DNA of 64,000 bases, taken from Lolium rigidum (lineage: Eukaryota > Streptophyta > Magnoliopsida > Poales > Poaceae). The stretch spans positions 273,936,330 to 274,000,329 of the forward strand of contig NC_061510.1 of assembly GCF_022539505.1 (NCBI RefSeq). The letters run 5' to 3'. Shown here one piece after another: positions 23,867 to 35,267 of the stretch. The translations under genes and the position numbers were made by a program. Numbering within the stretch: position 1 is the first letter of the stretch; each line of letters opens with the position of its first letter. The notes beneath the pieces were generated by a model. The model made no database searches. It saw only the letters and a program-made list of their open reading frames with translations, and was not told where the DNA came from.

Positions 23867-24907
23867 GTGCTAAGCTTTCAGTATATCGAGGAAGAAAGGT
23901 TATTGGAAATATTGAAGAAGCACCGAGGAGCTATTGGCTATACTCTTGATGATTTGAAGGGGATTTCTCCCGCTATTTGCCAACATGCTATTAATATAAA
24001 AGATGGTGCAAAACCTGTTGTTGAACATCAGCGTCGTCTAATTCCCAAGATGAAGGATGTGGTAAGAAATGAGGTATTAAAACTTCTTGAAGCAGGTATT
24101 ATATATCCTATTGCTGATAGTAGATGGGTTAGTCCTGTGCATTGTGTTCCTAAGAAAGGAGGTATAACTGTTGTGCCTAATGACAATGATGAGCTTATTC
24201 CTCAAAGAGTAGTTGTAGGGTATAGAATGTGCATTGATTTTAGGAAAGTTAATAAAGTTACTAAGATAGATCATTACCCTTTACCCTTTATTGATCAAAT
24301 GCTAGAAAGGTTGTCTAAAAATAGTCACTTTTGCTTTCTTGATGGTTATTCTGGGTTTTCACAAATTGCGGTTAAAGCTAAAGATCAAGAGAAAACCACT
24401 TTCACTTGTCCTTATGGAACTTATGCTTATAGGCGTATGCCTTTTGGTTTATGTAATGCTCCCGCTTACTTTTCAAAGATGCATGTCTCGCTATTTTTCA
24501 TGGCTTTTGCGAGAGTATTGTAGAGGTGTTCATGGATGATTTTTCTCGTCTATGGGAATTCTTTTGATAATTGCTTGCGAAACCTCGATAAAGTTTTGCA
24601 GAGATGTGAAGAAACTAACCTTGTTCTTAATTGGGAGAAATGCCACTTTATGGTTAATGAAGGAATTGTATTGGGACATAAAATTTCTGAGAGAGGTATT
24701 GAAGTTGATAGAGCTAAAGTTGAAGCAATTGAGAAGATGCCCTATCCGAGGGATGTTAAAGGTATTCGTAGTGTTCTTGGTCATGCTTGGTTTTATAGGA
24801 GATTTATTAAAGATTTCTCCAAGATTTCAAAGCCTCTTACTAATCTTCTTCAAAAGATGTACCTTTTGTTTTTGATGATGATTGTAAGGAAGCTTTTGAA
24901 ACTCTAA
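23867..24907 (+). pseudogene. Reverse transcriptase of element D, frameshifted
   Basis: The 218-codon frame contains HRGAIGYTLDDLKGI, WVSPVHCVPKKGG, MCIDFRKVNKVTK, FLDGYSGFSQI and RRMPFGLCNAPA, typical of Athila-type RT. A frameshift near 24470 and another near 24550 break it around the catalytic FMDD (about 24528). The palm and thumb continue in a second frame (24536..24907: LDKVLQRCEETNLVLNWEKC). A further shift precedes RNase H. Confidence 0.88.
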
Positions 24908-26578
24908 AGAAAGCCTTAACAACTGCTCCTGTAGTTGAACCTCCCGATTGGAATTTGCCTTTTGAAATTATGTGTGATGCTAGTGATTTTGCTGTAGGCG
25001 CTGTTCTTGGACAGCGAGTAGATAAAAAAATTAAATGTTATTCATTATGCTAGTAAGACTCTTGATGCTGCTCAAAGAAATTATGCTACAACTGAAAAGG
25101 AATTGTTAGCTGTAGTCTTTGCTTGTGACAAGTTTAGATCCTATATTGTTGATTCAAAAGTCACGATTCATACTGATCATGCCGCAATTAGATACCTTAT
25201 GACAAAGAAAGATGCTAAGCCAAGGCTTATTAGATGGGTACTTCTTTTGCAAGAATTTGATTTACATATTATAGATAGGAAAGGTGCTGATAATCCTGTT
25301 GCTGATAATTTGTGTAGATTGGAAAATATTGCTTATGATCATGTTCCTGTTAATGATAGTTTTCCAAATGAACAATTGGCTATAATAAAGGTGAACTCGC
25401 GAGATAGCCCTTGGTATGCCGATTATGCTAACTTTATTGTATCCAAGTACTTGCCTCCAACCTTTTCAGCTCAGCAAAGGAGGAAATTCTTTTATGACTT
25501 GAGGCATTATTTTTGGGATGACCCACACTTATATAAAGAAGGAGTAGATGGTATTATGCGAAGATGTGTTCCTGAATATGAACAACAGGAGATATTGAGT
25601 AAATGTCATGGTAGTGTTTATGGAGGACATCACGCTGGAGATACAACCGCACAAAAGGTTCTACAATCAGGTTTTTATTGGCCAACTCTCTTCAAAGATG
25701 CAAGGAAGTTTATTTTATCTTGTGATGAATGTCAAAGGGTTGGTAACATCTCCAGACGCAATGAAATGCCTATGAATTATACTCTTGTTATTGAACCATT
25801 CGATTGTTGGGGATTTGACTTCATGGGTCCTTTCCCTTCTTCAGAAGGTAACACTCATATACTTGTCGCTGTTGATTATGTTACTAAATGGGTAGAAGCT
25901 ATACCCACAAAAAGTGCTGATGGTGAGACCTCTTTAAAAATGCTTTTAGATATTATTTTTCCTAGATTTGGAGTACCTAGATATATTATGACTGATGGAG
26001 GTTCTCATTTTATTCATGGAGGTTTTAGAAAAACTCTTGCTAAATATGGTATTAATCATAGAATTGCTTCAGCTTATCACCCTCAAACTAGTGGTCAAGT
26101 AGAATTATCAAATAGAGAGATTAAATCTATTTTGGGAAAGACTGTTAATAAATCTAGAAAGAATTGGGCTAGCAAATTGAAGGAAGCACTATGGGCTTAT
26201 AGAACTGCTTATAAAAATCCTATGGGAATGTCACCATATAAAATGGTTTATGGAAAAGCTTGTCATTTACCTTTAGAACTAGAGCACAAAGCTTATTGGG
26301 CTGTAAGAGAACTTAATAAAGATTTTAAACTTGCCGGTAAGAAGAGGTTGCTACAATTGAGTTCTTTAGATGAATGGAGAAGTGAGCCTTATGAAAATGC
26401 TAAACTCTTTAAGGAAAAAGTTAAGAAATGGCATGATAGAAGAATTATCAAAAGAGAATTTAATGTTGGGGACAAAGTCCTATTGTATCGGTCTCGTCTT
26501 AGATTCTTTGCAGGGAAATTACTCTCAAAATGGGAAGGACCATATGTTATTGAGGAAGTATACCGTTCGTGAGCAATA
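24908..26578 (+). CDS. RNase H and integrase of element D (489 open codons)
   Basis: After a short frameshifted lead-in with the first RNase H Asp (MCDASDFAVGAVLGQR), a frame from 25103 runs 489 codons. It holds the rest of RNase H (HTDHAAIRYLM, DNPVADNLCRLEN), the integrase zinc domain (HGSVYGGHHAG...CDECQR), and the core with WGFDFMGPFP, MTDGGSHF and a Glu in SGQVELSNRE, so D-D-E is intact. MSPYKMVYGKACHLPLELEHKAYWA follows, an Athila hallmark, and then the C-terminal GDKVLLYRSRLR module ending at a stop near 26572. The integrase end continues for some codons past that stop, so the real terminus has been lost. It is open here but not expected to work without RT. Confidence 0.88.
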
Positions 26579-26855
26579 AAAATTAGCTCTTTGGAAGGTA
26601 ACGCCACACAAGTAGTGAATGGACAAAGACTCAAGCATTATATTTCGGAGATTCTTATAATGAAGATATTGATATTATCCAAGTGATAACTCCGGAAGCT
26701 TTCATCAAAGATCAAATTGATAGTTCTGCAGAGTCCGACTTTGAATAGGTAACAGTTTTAGTAATAAAAAGTCCGCGTTTAGCTTTCCGAACAATATTTC
26801 TGCTGTTTTTGGAAAATATGAAAAATTACGAGATCGAAACGGAGTGGAGGAGACG

Positions 26856-26925
26856 CACGAGGGCGTGCCCCCATAGGCCGGCGCAGGCCCCAGCCTGGTC
26901 GCGCCGCCCTATGAGGACACCGCCT
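26856..26925. promoter_or_regulatory. Internal GC-rich hairpin upstream of the downstream ORF of D
   Basis: The segment CACGAGGGCG...CCATAGGCCGGCGC pairs with GCGCCGCCCTATGAGG...CGCCTCGT. It is closely similar to the hairpins in the LTRs of B and D, although it lies inside the element. A TATA-like TGCTATATAATC follows at about 26983. Confidence 0.5.
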
Positions 26926-27086
26926 CGTTTTCCCCCTCTGACTCTTGTTCGATCTGGAACCTTCCTTTTGTTATAAAAATATTTGCTATATAATCCCCCG
27001 GACCCCTGGAGGTCCGTATATCGTTTTCTCGTCGTGTTTTGTTTCGAGCTGTTTTCTGCCAGGATCTGTTTTGATCTAGAAGCGCC

Positions 27087-27633
27087 ATGGTCTCCAACAA
27101 CAAGGACAAGGGACCTTTGGAGGAAGATATTCAAGACCCGGAACTGAAGGAAGAAGTCGCGAGTGAGGATGAGGAAGAAGTGGAGGAGGTTCCGCGAGTA
27201 CACCAGCGTGCCACCATTGCAAGCATCGGCGTGATATCAAATCCATCCAACACCAAGAGGAGTGCACGAATCGCTACCGGAGGAGCAGTTCCACGTCGCT
27301 TCTTAGCTCCAAGGACATCTTCTCCAAGCAATTACCACCCTTTCCGCAATCTAATCTACGATCGTCAAACTGAAAGGACCCCCAAGGTAGTGTTGCCAAG
27401 TGGTTGGGATATAGATCGTTCTAACATTGCAGGAGGGATGAAATCTGAAGCTGAAGGATGGGGAAACAACTCTAGGAGTTGGGACTCGCCACCCGACATG
27501 ATTATGAGCCGCGTTGAGCACAACTCAGTAGCTGATTCGCAACCTCACCTATGAGATTGAGGATTTAAAGGAGCTTGTTAAGAAGCTTGTCGAGAAGAAT
27601 CCATCACCATCACCACCGAAGGAGTAATTCATC
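27087..27633 (+). pseudogene. Downstream ORF of element D (env-position ORF), unknown function
   Basis: ATG 27087 opens 155 codons in the position where Athila elements carry a third ORF. The product has a highly acidic N terminus (EEDIQDPELKEEVASEDEEE), a basic Ser/Thr/Arg-rich middle (TKRSARIATGG) and, after a frameshift near 27540, a coiled-coil end (YEIEDLKELVKKLVEKN) followed by PSPSPPKE and a stop. I see no signal peptide or transmembrane segment, so there is no direct support for an envelope protein. A TATA-like element lies about 100 bp upstream. Confidence 0.45.
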
Positions 27634-29404
27634 ATCGGTATTGGCATCCCCTTGGTTTGTTCCAAGCTTGGCGGAGTGCCGCGGTATCACATCATCACTA
27701 CCTTTATCTTTTACTATCAAGTAGTGTCATATCATGAGTAGGGAAGTTATCATATGGAATAGTTTGCAATGTGGAAGTATCTCTCTTAGTTGGTTATCTA
27801 TGTATCCGTTGGTGTGAGGTATCGTTATGGAATATTAATGAGAAGTCTTATCATTTACTTTTTGCACACCTTATTTTAGTTTGCAATCTCTATTATATGA
27901 TCACTCTTGACATTAGTATTGATATCACTTTGGGAGCATCAAGTAAATCTATTTGGTTTTGGCAAATTTAGCATTGGTCAATAGCAACAACATCTTGATG
28001 TTTAATTAGAAGAGAGAAATACATTTAGATATATTACTCTATTATCTCTATGTTAATGAGTTTAGTATTCTGAAGTTAAAATTGCTTGTGCTTATGAGAA
28101 AGATGCATGATTGTTTCTATCATATGTATATTTGTTTGTTTCCCTCAACCTTTATGCTTGCTATCAAACCTTGCTAGCCAAAAACCTGTATTGAGAGGGA
28201 ATGCTTCTCATACATCCGTAACCTTAGACCAAACCCATGCCATTTGTGTCCACCATATCTACCTACTATGTGGTATTTTGCGCCACTCCAAGTAAATACT
28301 TCATGTGCTACCTTTAAATAATTCAAACTATACTACTCCTTATTTGTGTCAATGTTTTATAGCTCATGAGGAAGTATGTGGTGTTTTATCTTTCAATCTT
28401 GTTGGGCGGACTTTCTCCAATGGACTAGTGGCACATCCGCTTATCCAATAATTTTGCAATAAGATCTGACAACGGGGTTCCCAGCCCCAGTTAATAACCT
28501 TCATTAATAATTCTCTTCACATGTTTTGCCCTGATTTATCAGTAAGCAACTTAATTTTGCAATAGACACTCCTCCATGGTATGTGAATGTTGGAAGGCAC
28601 CCGAGGATTCGGTTAGCCATGGATTGAGAAAGCCAAGGTTGGGGGAAGTGTCATCCATAATAAAACTAAAATACATGTGTAAACAAAAGAGAAGGGGGAT
28701 GATCTACCTTGCTGGTAGAGATGCCGTCCCTCATGGGAGCCGCTCTTGGAAGGTTCGTTTGGCAAGGGGGTTAGAGTGCCCGCTACCATTCGTTGACAAC
28801 AACAAACACCGCTCAAAATCTTACTTTTATGCTCTTTATATGATTTGAAAACTTGAAAAGCTCTAGCACATGATTTAATCCCTGCTTCCCTCTGCGAAGG
28901 GCCTGTCTTTTTACTTTTATGTTGAGTCAGTAAACCTATTTCCCTCTGTCTTAAGCAAGCAATTGAGTTGTTGTGAACCAACCATTTATGCTATGATTGA
29001 GCTAATCATGTCCTTTATACTTTCTTGTCCAGTACAAATTTTATCTGAATGAATATGACTTTGAAAGTTATCAATGATTATGAGAAGATTGTATGATTGA
29101 GAATGAAAGCCCTGCTATATAAATTCTAATATGAAAGCTTTGCTTATTAAATAAGAACAATCCGTTAGTAGTTCTCTGACCAAGAACAAAGTTTGCCATA
29201 ACCATCTATGATTTCCTATGCACCTTTACTTGTGATTTCTCTTTACTTATTTCAAGTTGAGTTATATGAAGAGAATATGTATTAGAATATCTTGTGTGAA
29301 TCAATATGATGCTTCTTGTCCATGTTTTATTTATCGACTCTTCACTCCATAAACATGTGGTCTTGTTTATTGAGCTCAGTTTCGCTTGGGGACAAGCGAG
29401 GTCT
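27634..29404 (+). other. Non-coding 3' spacer of element D
   Basis: 1.8 kb of AT-rich sequence between the downstream ORF and the purine tract, usual for Athila-type elements. No ORF with coherent composition is present. Confidence 0.7.
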
Positions 29405-29419
29405 AAGCTTGGGGGGAGT
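29405..29419 (+). promoter_or_regulatory. Polypurine tract of element D
   Basis: AAGCTTGGGGGGAGT lies immediately before the TGATACG of the right LTR. Confidence 0.85.
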
Positions 29420-29724
29420 TGATACGTCCAATTTGCATCACTATTTTATATCATAATTTGCTGTTATTTATTGATATATTTCATGTTTGGACATAATACT
29501 TATGTTATTTCATCTATTTTGCATGTTTCATCATTATTGGAGGATCGCGCACCGGAGCCAGGATTCTGCTGGAAAAAGCATCATCAGAACGCAATATTTC
29601 GGAAGATCAACAATTGACGGGAATTACACGAAAAATCCTATTTTTCCAGATGACGGAGGGAGCCAGAAGGGGGAGAAGAGGGGACCCGAGGTGGGCCCAC
29701 CCCATAGGCCGGCGCGGCCCAAGG

Positions 29725-29729
29725 CCTGG
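29725..29729. repeat. Target-site duplication of element C (CCTGG)
   Basis: CCTGG precedes the left LTR of C and recurs at 42662..42666. The target lies in the loop of the D LTR hairpin. Confidence 0.93.
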
Positions 29730-30106
29730 TGACATAGGCATCCCCAATGGGCCTGCCAAAGATGGTACCCGGGATTTACTCAAGGCCCAAGACTCGAAGA
29801 ATAAGAAGATTCGGAAGTCCATTTAGTATTAAGGAAAGATAGTTTGTATTAGGAAGAGTCTTGTAATCTCACGGGTTGAGTACAAAACCCTCCCGAACTC
29901 TGTAACTTGTGTATTACGAAACCCTTGGCTCCACCTCCTATATAAGGGGGAGTCGAGGGACAAAGAGAGGATCGAATCTACTGTCAACATAACCCTTCAT
30001 AATCGTCGAGTACTTTTCGCCTGAACCTTCGAGATCTACTTGCCCTCTACTTCTAACAAAAACCTAGTCTACAACCTGTAGGCATTGACAAGTTAATCCT
30101 TTGTCA
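29730..30106 (+). repeat. 5' LTR of element C
   Basis: 377 bp, containing CCTATATAAGGGGGAGTC at about 29937..29954 as a likely TATA box for the genomic RNA. Confidence 0.92.
29939..29945 (+). promoter_or_regulatory. TATA box in the 5' LTR of element C
   Basis: TATATAA in the LTR, followed by about 160 bp to the LTR end. The same string recurs in the 3' LTR near 42490. Confidence 0.65.
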
Positions 30107-30107
30107 A

Positions 30108-30126
30108 TTGGCGCCGTCTGTGGGAA
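30108..30126 (+). promoter_or_regulatory. Primer binding site region of element C
   Basis: TTGGCGCCGTCTGTGGGAA follows the LTR after one base. TGGCGCCGT matches the tRNA-Asp complement only over its first nine bases, so the primer tRNA is uncertain. Confidence 0.65.
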
Positions 30127-30152
30127 CTAGAGGTTGCAAGGAGCTGATCTCG

Positions 30153-32383
30153 ATGGCACGTTCAAGATCGTCGACTTCGTCGGTGGCAAGCAAGGCGACG
30201 GATCGAGGTAACAAGGGAAAAACTGATCTAGTCAATTTTATTCCTCACCCGCCCTCCCGTATGGATGCATGTGCCTACCTGGAGGAGCCCATCATCATGA
30301 CGTTCGGAGAATTCCGATTTGGCGTCAACAAGGAAGGATCCTACCGTATCGAAGTTCCGATCTCGTCGGAATTTTCAGCGATCGATTCTAGCTTTTCGTC
30401 GAGTGACGAGGAGTTTTCGTCGCCACGCTTCGTCGACAGCAAGGCAAGCGCAAGGCTCACAAAGATCTTCAGCAACACATCCTTCGAGTCGCCTGCGGAC
30501 TCTTTTATAAGCAGCGACTCCGACAGCGTCGACAGCTTCAACTTCATCGACAAATCTGCTGCCATCGGAAAGGTCTTCACCACTCAATATGATGGTGTCA
30601 CCAATCCTGACAAAAATCAATACGCAAAATATCATCAGATTTATGCAATAGAAGAGGCAGGCCGATCAGAACCAGAAACATCAGAGGCTTTCGACGATTT
30701 GGGAAATCCATACGTTGATCCCGCTGATCTCAGACACGGTCTAGGCACTAAATACGTCGGGTCCACGCCTCGAGAAAGAATACAACTCCCGCAAGCAGCG
30801 TGGGATAGGGCTGCAAGAGCCATGGATGGTTCAGAACCAATGACCACCACTGCTACTGTACAAGAGCTACAAGCATATCAATATAGACTCGCTCGAGTAA
30901 GTAGAGAGCTGGAAAAACAGACAGCATCCTTGAATAGGAGAAAAGAGGCAGCTTCCGCGTCCAGCAGGCGTCGAGCAGAGCTCAGTCGACAATCAGAAAC
31001 TTCGGCGGATAGCCATAGAGAGGCTCGAAGGAGAGCAAGATCTCGGCTGCAAAACATACCCGAAGAAGAGAGAGGAAATCTAATTCAAAATCTCGACATG
31101 TCCTTCATGACGATTGATGAAAGGGGAAATATCATCCCAAAAACACCAGAAGCAGGTACATGGCAACACAAGCTTACATCCTCGCGTCTAGACCACCTCC
31201 TGGGGACCCGAGGGAACCATTGTTCAATATGGCAATGGCTGGAGTAGGAGTAATGGGAACAGCGTTTGCAGCTACACCTCCCGAAGGAAATCCCAGGCAA
31301 AATAGTCCACGACCCACTGCAGTAGTTCAAGACCCACCAAGAACAAGTGGAGCAAGAGACACAGCAGTCCAAGTAAGGGTGGACAGAGCACGACAAGAAA
31401 GAAGGGAGCGTCAGCACTCACCGGAAGTTGCCGACGAAGATATGTGTGGGCTCCCGTGCTTTACGAGAAGAGTTCGCAAAACTCGAGTACCAAAAGGATT
31501 CAAGTTACCCGAGAATTTCAAAAAATTCGACGGCCTGCAGGATCCCGAGGATTGGCTCGTGGATTACCTCGAGATGGTGAAGCTGGTAGGAGGAACCAGA
31601 GCAACAGCTATGCAAAGTATCCAAGTTCACTTAAGTGGTGCCGCAAGATCTTGGATCAAGAAACGTCCCCCAGGCTCCATCGACAGCTGGGATAATTTCG
31701 AAGATATCTTCGTAAGAAACTTCCGATCCACCTGCAAAGAACCTGCGTCATTGGAAGAGCTGAGAGCCTGTCGACAGAAACATGACGAGTCGATGAGAAA
31801 ATACATACAGCGGTGGAACATTATAAAAAACTCGGCAGAAGATATATCTGACGAGCGAGCAATAGATGTGTTCGTGGCAGGAATTCGGCGAGGAGATTTC
31901 GTCGAGGACTTGGGGAGAACTAACCCTAAGACCATATCAGCACTCATGGAGATAGCCAATAAATGGGCAGATGGAGAAGACGCAATATACAATAAGAGAC
32001 ACAGGTCGCCAGAGGAGGATCGTGGTCGAAATTATCAAAATAGAAGGCGATTTTCTCGCCAGTTCTACAATAACGATGCTCCTGGCCACATATCGGCTGG
32101 TTTTCGAGGAAATCCTGGAGGAAACAGTCGAGATGACTATCAAAGGAGTAACGAGCATCAGGGCGACAATAGAGGCGATTCTCGCGGCAACAGACAAAAT
32201 AGTGGACCAAGGTTTCAAAGACCTTATGTGTCCCCCGAAGAGATGATGAACGGTCCGTGTCAAATGCATTTTTATCTTGACAATAACGGAAAGAGGCAGT
32301 CGAGGCATCTTCGTGAAAGACTGCCGAAATTTTCAGGCAATGTTGCGAGCTGCAGGAATCGCAAATGGCCAAGCCACAAATAG
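30153..32383 (+). pseudogene. gag of element C, frameshifted
   Basis: ATG 30153 (MARSRSSTSS) begins a Ser/acidic-rich N-terminal region and a helical Arg/Glu region, in one frame to 31247. Near 31160 the reading moves to a second frame with the Retrotrans_gag core (NFKKFDGLQDPEDWLVDYLE, HLSGAARSWIKK, FEDIFVRNFRSTC) and a Gly/Arg/Asn-rich RNA-binding tail. A further shift near 32320 leads to the residual zinc-knuckle-like CQMHFYLDNNGKRQ segment and protease. The product would package element RNA. Confidence 0.85.
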
Positions 32384-33310
32384 AAACCCCCAGGGGCCAA
32401 GGAGCGAGATCCACCTTCCACCTCCTCCCGCAATTACTGAAGAAAATCGGCACCAGCTTAGAATAGCGGCAGCACCACACCCACCTCCATATGTTGATCC
32501 CAATTCTAACGGCGCGGTCTCGATGATTCAGAAAGCTAGGCCATCCAACAGAGCGCAGAAGGTAATATCACGACAAGTGTTCATGGCAGAGAAGATGCCT
32601 CCACCAACAGTCGAGTACTTAAATTGGTCGGGGCAAGACATTGGCTTCACAATCGCGGACCATCCGCAGCAAGTTCCTCGACCAGGACAATCAGCACTCA
32701 TCTTACCCGCAGTAATCGCTGGTTTTGACGTATCGAGAGTTTTCATAGATGGCGGCAGCAGCTTAAACCTTATGTATGCAGATACATTGAGAAAGATGAA
32801 CATATCTCTGGCAAACTTGAAACCAACTGACACACGTTTCCACGGGATTACACCAGAGAAGCCAAGTTACCCATTGGGCAAGATCAACCTCGACGTTCAG
32901 TTTGGAACTCGAGAAAACTACAGGATAGAAAATTTGGAGTTCGAAGTTGTGGATTTCCCGTCGCAATATCACGCTCTGTTAGGACGACCAGCGTATGCCA
33001 GATTCATGGCAGTGCCGCATTATACATATCTGTTGTGGAGGTTGCCGGGGCCCAAGGGACCTATCACAATCAAAGGAAGCTTCGCGTTATCCGATAAATG
33101 CGACAAGATTTTCATCGACTGTCAGAAACTTTCGGGATGCAAGCAGAATATGCGGCACCAAGATTCACTGACTATGATGTGCTGCCAGAGGTAGGGAGAT
33201 CTTCTAAGGAGTCAACTTTCAACACAACCAAGGATTCAAAAGAGGTACAGATCCACCCGACAGATCCAAAGAAAACGACATCCATTGCCGCCAACATGGA
33301 TGTCGCATAG
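32384..33310 (+). pseudogene. Protease of element C
   Basis: The frame to 33194 contains VSRVFIDGGSSLNLMYADTL, with DGG in place of D-S/T-G as in element A, and the HALLGRPAYARF motif. A frameshift near 33115 moves to the frame ending at TAG 33308..33310. That TAG is in frame with RT, which begins ESMLVEFLREHWKIFAW. Position and context match the TAG in element A. Confidence 0.85.
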
Positions 33311-34873
33311 GAAAGCATGCTCGTCGAGTTCCTCCGTGAGCACTGGAAAATCTTCGCATGGTGTCCAGCTGACATGCCAGGAGTACCCAGGGAACTTGCC
33401 GAGCACCACCTCAATTTGGACCCTCTCGCAAGACCAGTAAAGCAACCTTTGCGACGTTTTTCGGAGCCTAGCCGCAAAGCCATGTTATCAGAGATACATC
33501 GACTCAAAGATGTTGGTTTCATCAGAGAAATATCTACCGAAGCCACATGGGTAGCTAACCCAGTGATGGTGCCGAAAAAACATACAATAGTCCTTCGCAT
33601 GTGCGTCGACTTCACGTGTCTCAATAAACACTGTCCCAAGGATCACTTTCCCCTCCCTAGGATCGATCAAATCATCGACTCCACGGCAGGATGCGAACGT
33701 CTTTCCTTTTTGGACGCATACTCTGGTTATAACCAGATCAGGTTAAAAGAAGAAGACGAAGCCAAGACAGCGTTCATCACACCTTACGGCGTGTTTTGCT
33801 ACAAAACAATGCCCTTTGGTTTGAAAAACGCGGGAGCAACATATCAGCGGATGATGCAGAAGTGTTTAGCAACACAGATCGGAAAAAATGTACAAGTCTA
33901 CATTGACGATGTCGTAATAACGTCAAAAAAGGGGTCGACTTTGATCGAAGATTTGAAGGAAACCTTCGACAACCTCGACAAGTTCTGTCTCAAGCTGAAC
34001 CCGACAAAATGCTCTTTTGGAGTTCCGGCAGGAGAACTTCTCGGGTTTTTAGTATCAGCAAGAGGGATTGAAGCAAACCCCGAAAAAATCCAGGCCATCG
34101 TTACTATGAGAAAGCCAACAAAGTTAAAAGAAATACAACAGTTAACGGGGCGAGTCGCAGCTTTAAGCAGATTCGTCGCCAGGCTAGGAGAAAAGGCGCT
34201 ACCGTTCTATGCATTGATCAAACAGGGGGGAAAATTTCAATGGAACGAAGAAGCAGATAGAGCCTTCGAGAATCTCAAGCGGGCAATTTTGACACCACCG
34301 ATATTGGTGGCGCCTAAAGAGAAAGAACCTCTCCTCTTATACATCGCAGCCACACCCCAGGTGGTCAGCACAGCACTAGTAGTCGAGAGAGAAGAAGAAG
34401 GCAAGCTTCATGGAGTTCAGAGGCCAGTATATTTCATCAGCGAAATACTGTCGCCTTCAAAACAGCGGTACCCGCAATATCAGAAACTGGCATATGGAGT
34501 ATTCACGACAGCAAGAAAATTGCGACACTACTTTTCGGCGCACCCGATAATAGTGGTCAATGAGGCTCCCTTGTCAAACATATTGAACAACCCAGAAGCT
34601 ACGGGTCGTGTCTCCCTTTGGGGAATAGAACTTTCCCCTCGGGACATCACGTACGAAAAAAGAAAAGCAATAAAATCGCAGGTTTTACCAGATTTCATTG
34701 CAGAATGGATGGAACTACAAAACACGGGGCCTCCAGATTTATCGAGAACTTGGACCATGAACTTCGACGGGTCCAAAAGGTTGGAAGGTGCCGGAGCAGG
34801 CGTAATATTGGTATCACCTGAAGGCGATAAGTTGAAATATGTTCTCATGGATGACGTTCCCAAACGCATCTAA
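33311..34873 (+). CDS. Reverse transcriptase and first RNase H of element C
   Basis: From the TAG the frame is open for more than 500 codons. RT motifs are WVANPVMVPKK, FLDAYSGYNQI, MPFGLKNAGATYQR and YIDD (residues 195-198 counted from the Met at 33317). The connection and first RNase H follow, with LLLYIAATPQ where DAS is expected, so the first catalytic Asp is missing, as in A. The frame then enters the second RNase H (TMNFDGSK) and is broken by a frameshift near 34850. Genomic context and motif content place it in the Tat lineage. Confidence 0.9.
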   Translation, partial: ESMLVEFLREHWKIFAWCPADMPGVPRELAEHHLNLDPLARPVKQPLRRFSEPSRKAMLSEIHRLKDVGFIREISTEATWVANPVMVPKKHTIVLRMCVDFTCLNKHCPKDHFPLPRIDQIIDSTAGCERLSFLDAYSGYNQIRLKEEDEAKTAFITPYGVFCYKTMPFGLKNAGATYQRMMQKCLATQIGKNVQVYIDDVVITSKKGSTLIEDLKETFDNLDKFCLKLNPTKCSFGVPAGELLGFLVSARGIEANPEKIQAIVTMRKPTKLKEIQQLTGRVAALSRFVARLGEKALPFYALIKQGGKFQWNEEADRAFENLKRAILTPPILVAPKEKEPLLLYIAATPQVVSTALVVEREEEGKLHGVQRPVYFISEILSPSKQRYPQYQKLAYGVFTTARKLRHYFSAHPIIVVNEAPLSNILNNPEATGRVSLWGIELSPRDITYEKRKAIKSQVLPDFIAEWMELQNTGPPDLSRTWTMNFDGSKRLEGAGAGVILVSPEGDKLKYVLMDDVPKRI

Positions 34874-35267
34874 CAATGAAGCAGAATATGAAGCTCTTAT
34901 ACACGGGATGAAGATGGCAAAAGCTTGTGGTGCAACCCGATTGAAAATTTTCGGTGACTCACAATTGGTGGCACAGCAAGTTATGAACCAATGTGATGCA
35001 GTCAACGAAAGTATGATAGCATACAAAGAGGTGTACAATGAGCTGGAGAAATTATTTGATGGTTGCGAGGTAAACCACATCAGCAGGATGAGTAATGATG
35101 AAGCCGATGTTCTTGCAAACATCGGGTCGCAGTGTCTCGCAATCCCTCCAGGCGTGTTTTGGGAAGAGATAAGCGAGAGATCAACAAAGCCAGCAAAAAC
35201 AAAGAAGGAGAAAAAATCGAAATCCTCGAGTACCACCAACGACACGGTAGAAGAAGAAGAGGAGTAG
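34839..35267 (+). pseudogene. Second (archaeal-type) RNase H of element C, C-terminal part
   Basis: After the frameshift near 34850 the domain continues with NEAEYEALIHGM, IFGDSQLVAQQV and MSNDEADVLANIGSQ. Together with TMNFDGSK upstream this supplies the four acidic catalytic positions. The frame ends in a Lys- then Glu-rich linker (KKEKKSKSSS, EEEEE). The domain is the active-looking one of the two RNase H domains. Confidence 0.85.

Noticed and set aside
27087..27554. Envelope gene of element D
   Set aside because: The ORF is in the env position but has no signal peptide or transmembrane segment. It is kept only as an ORF of unknown function.
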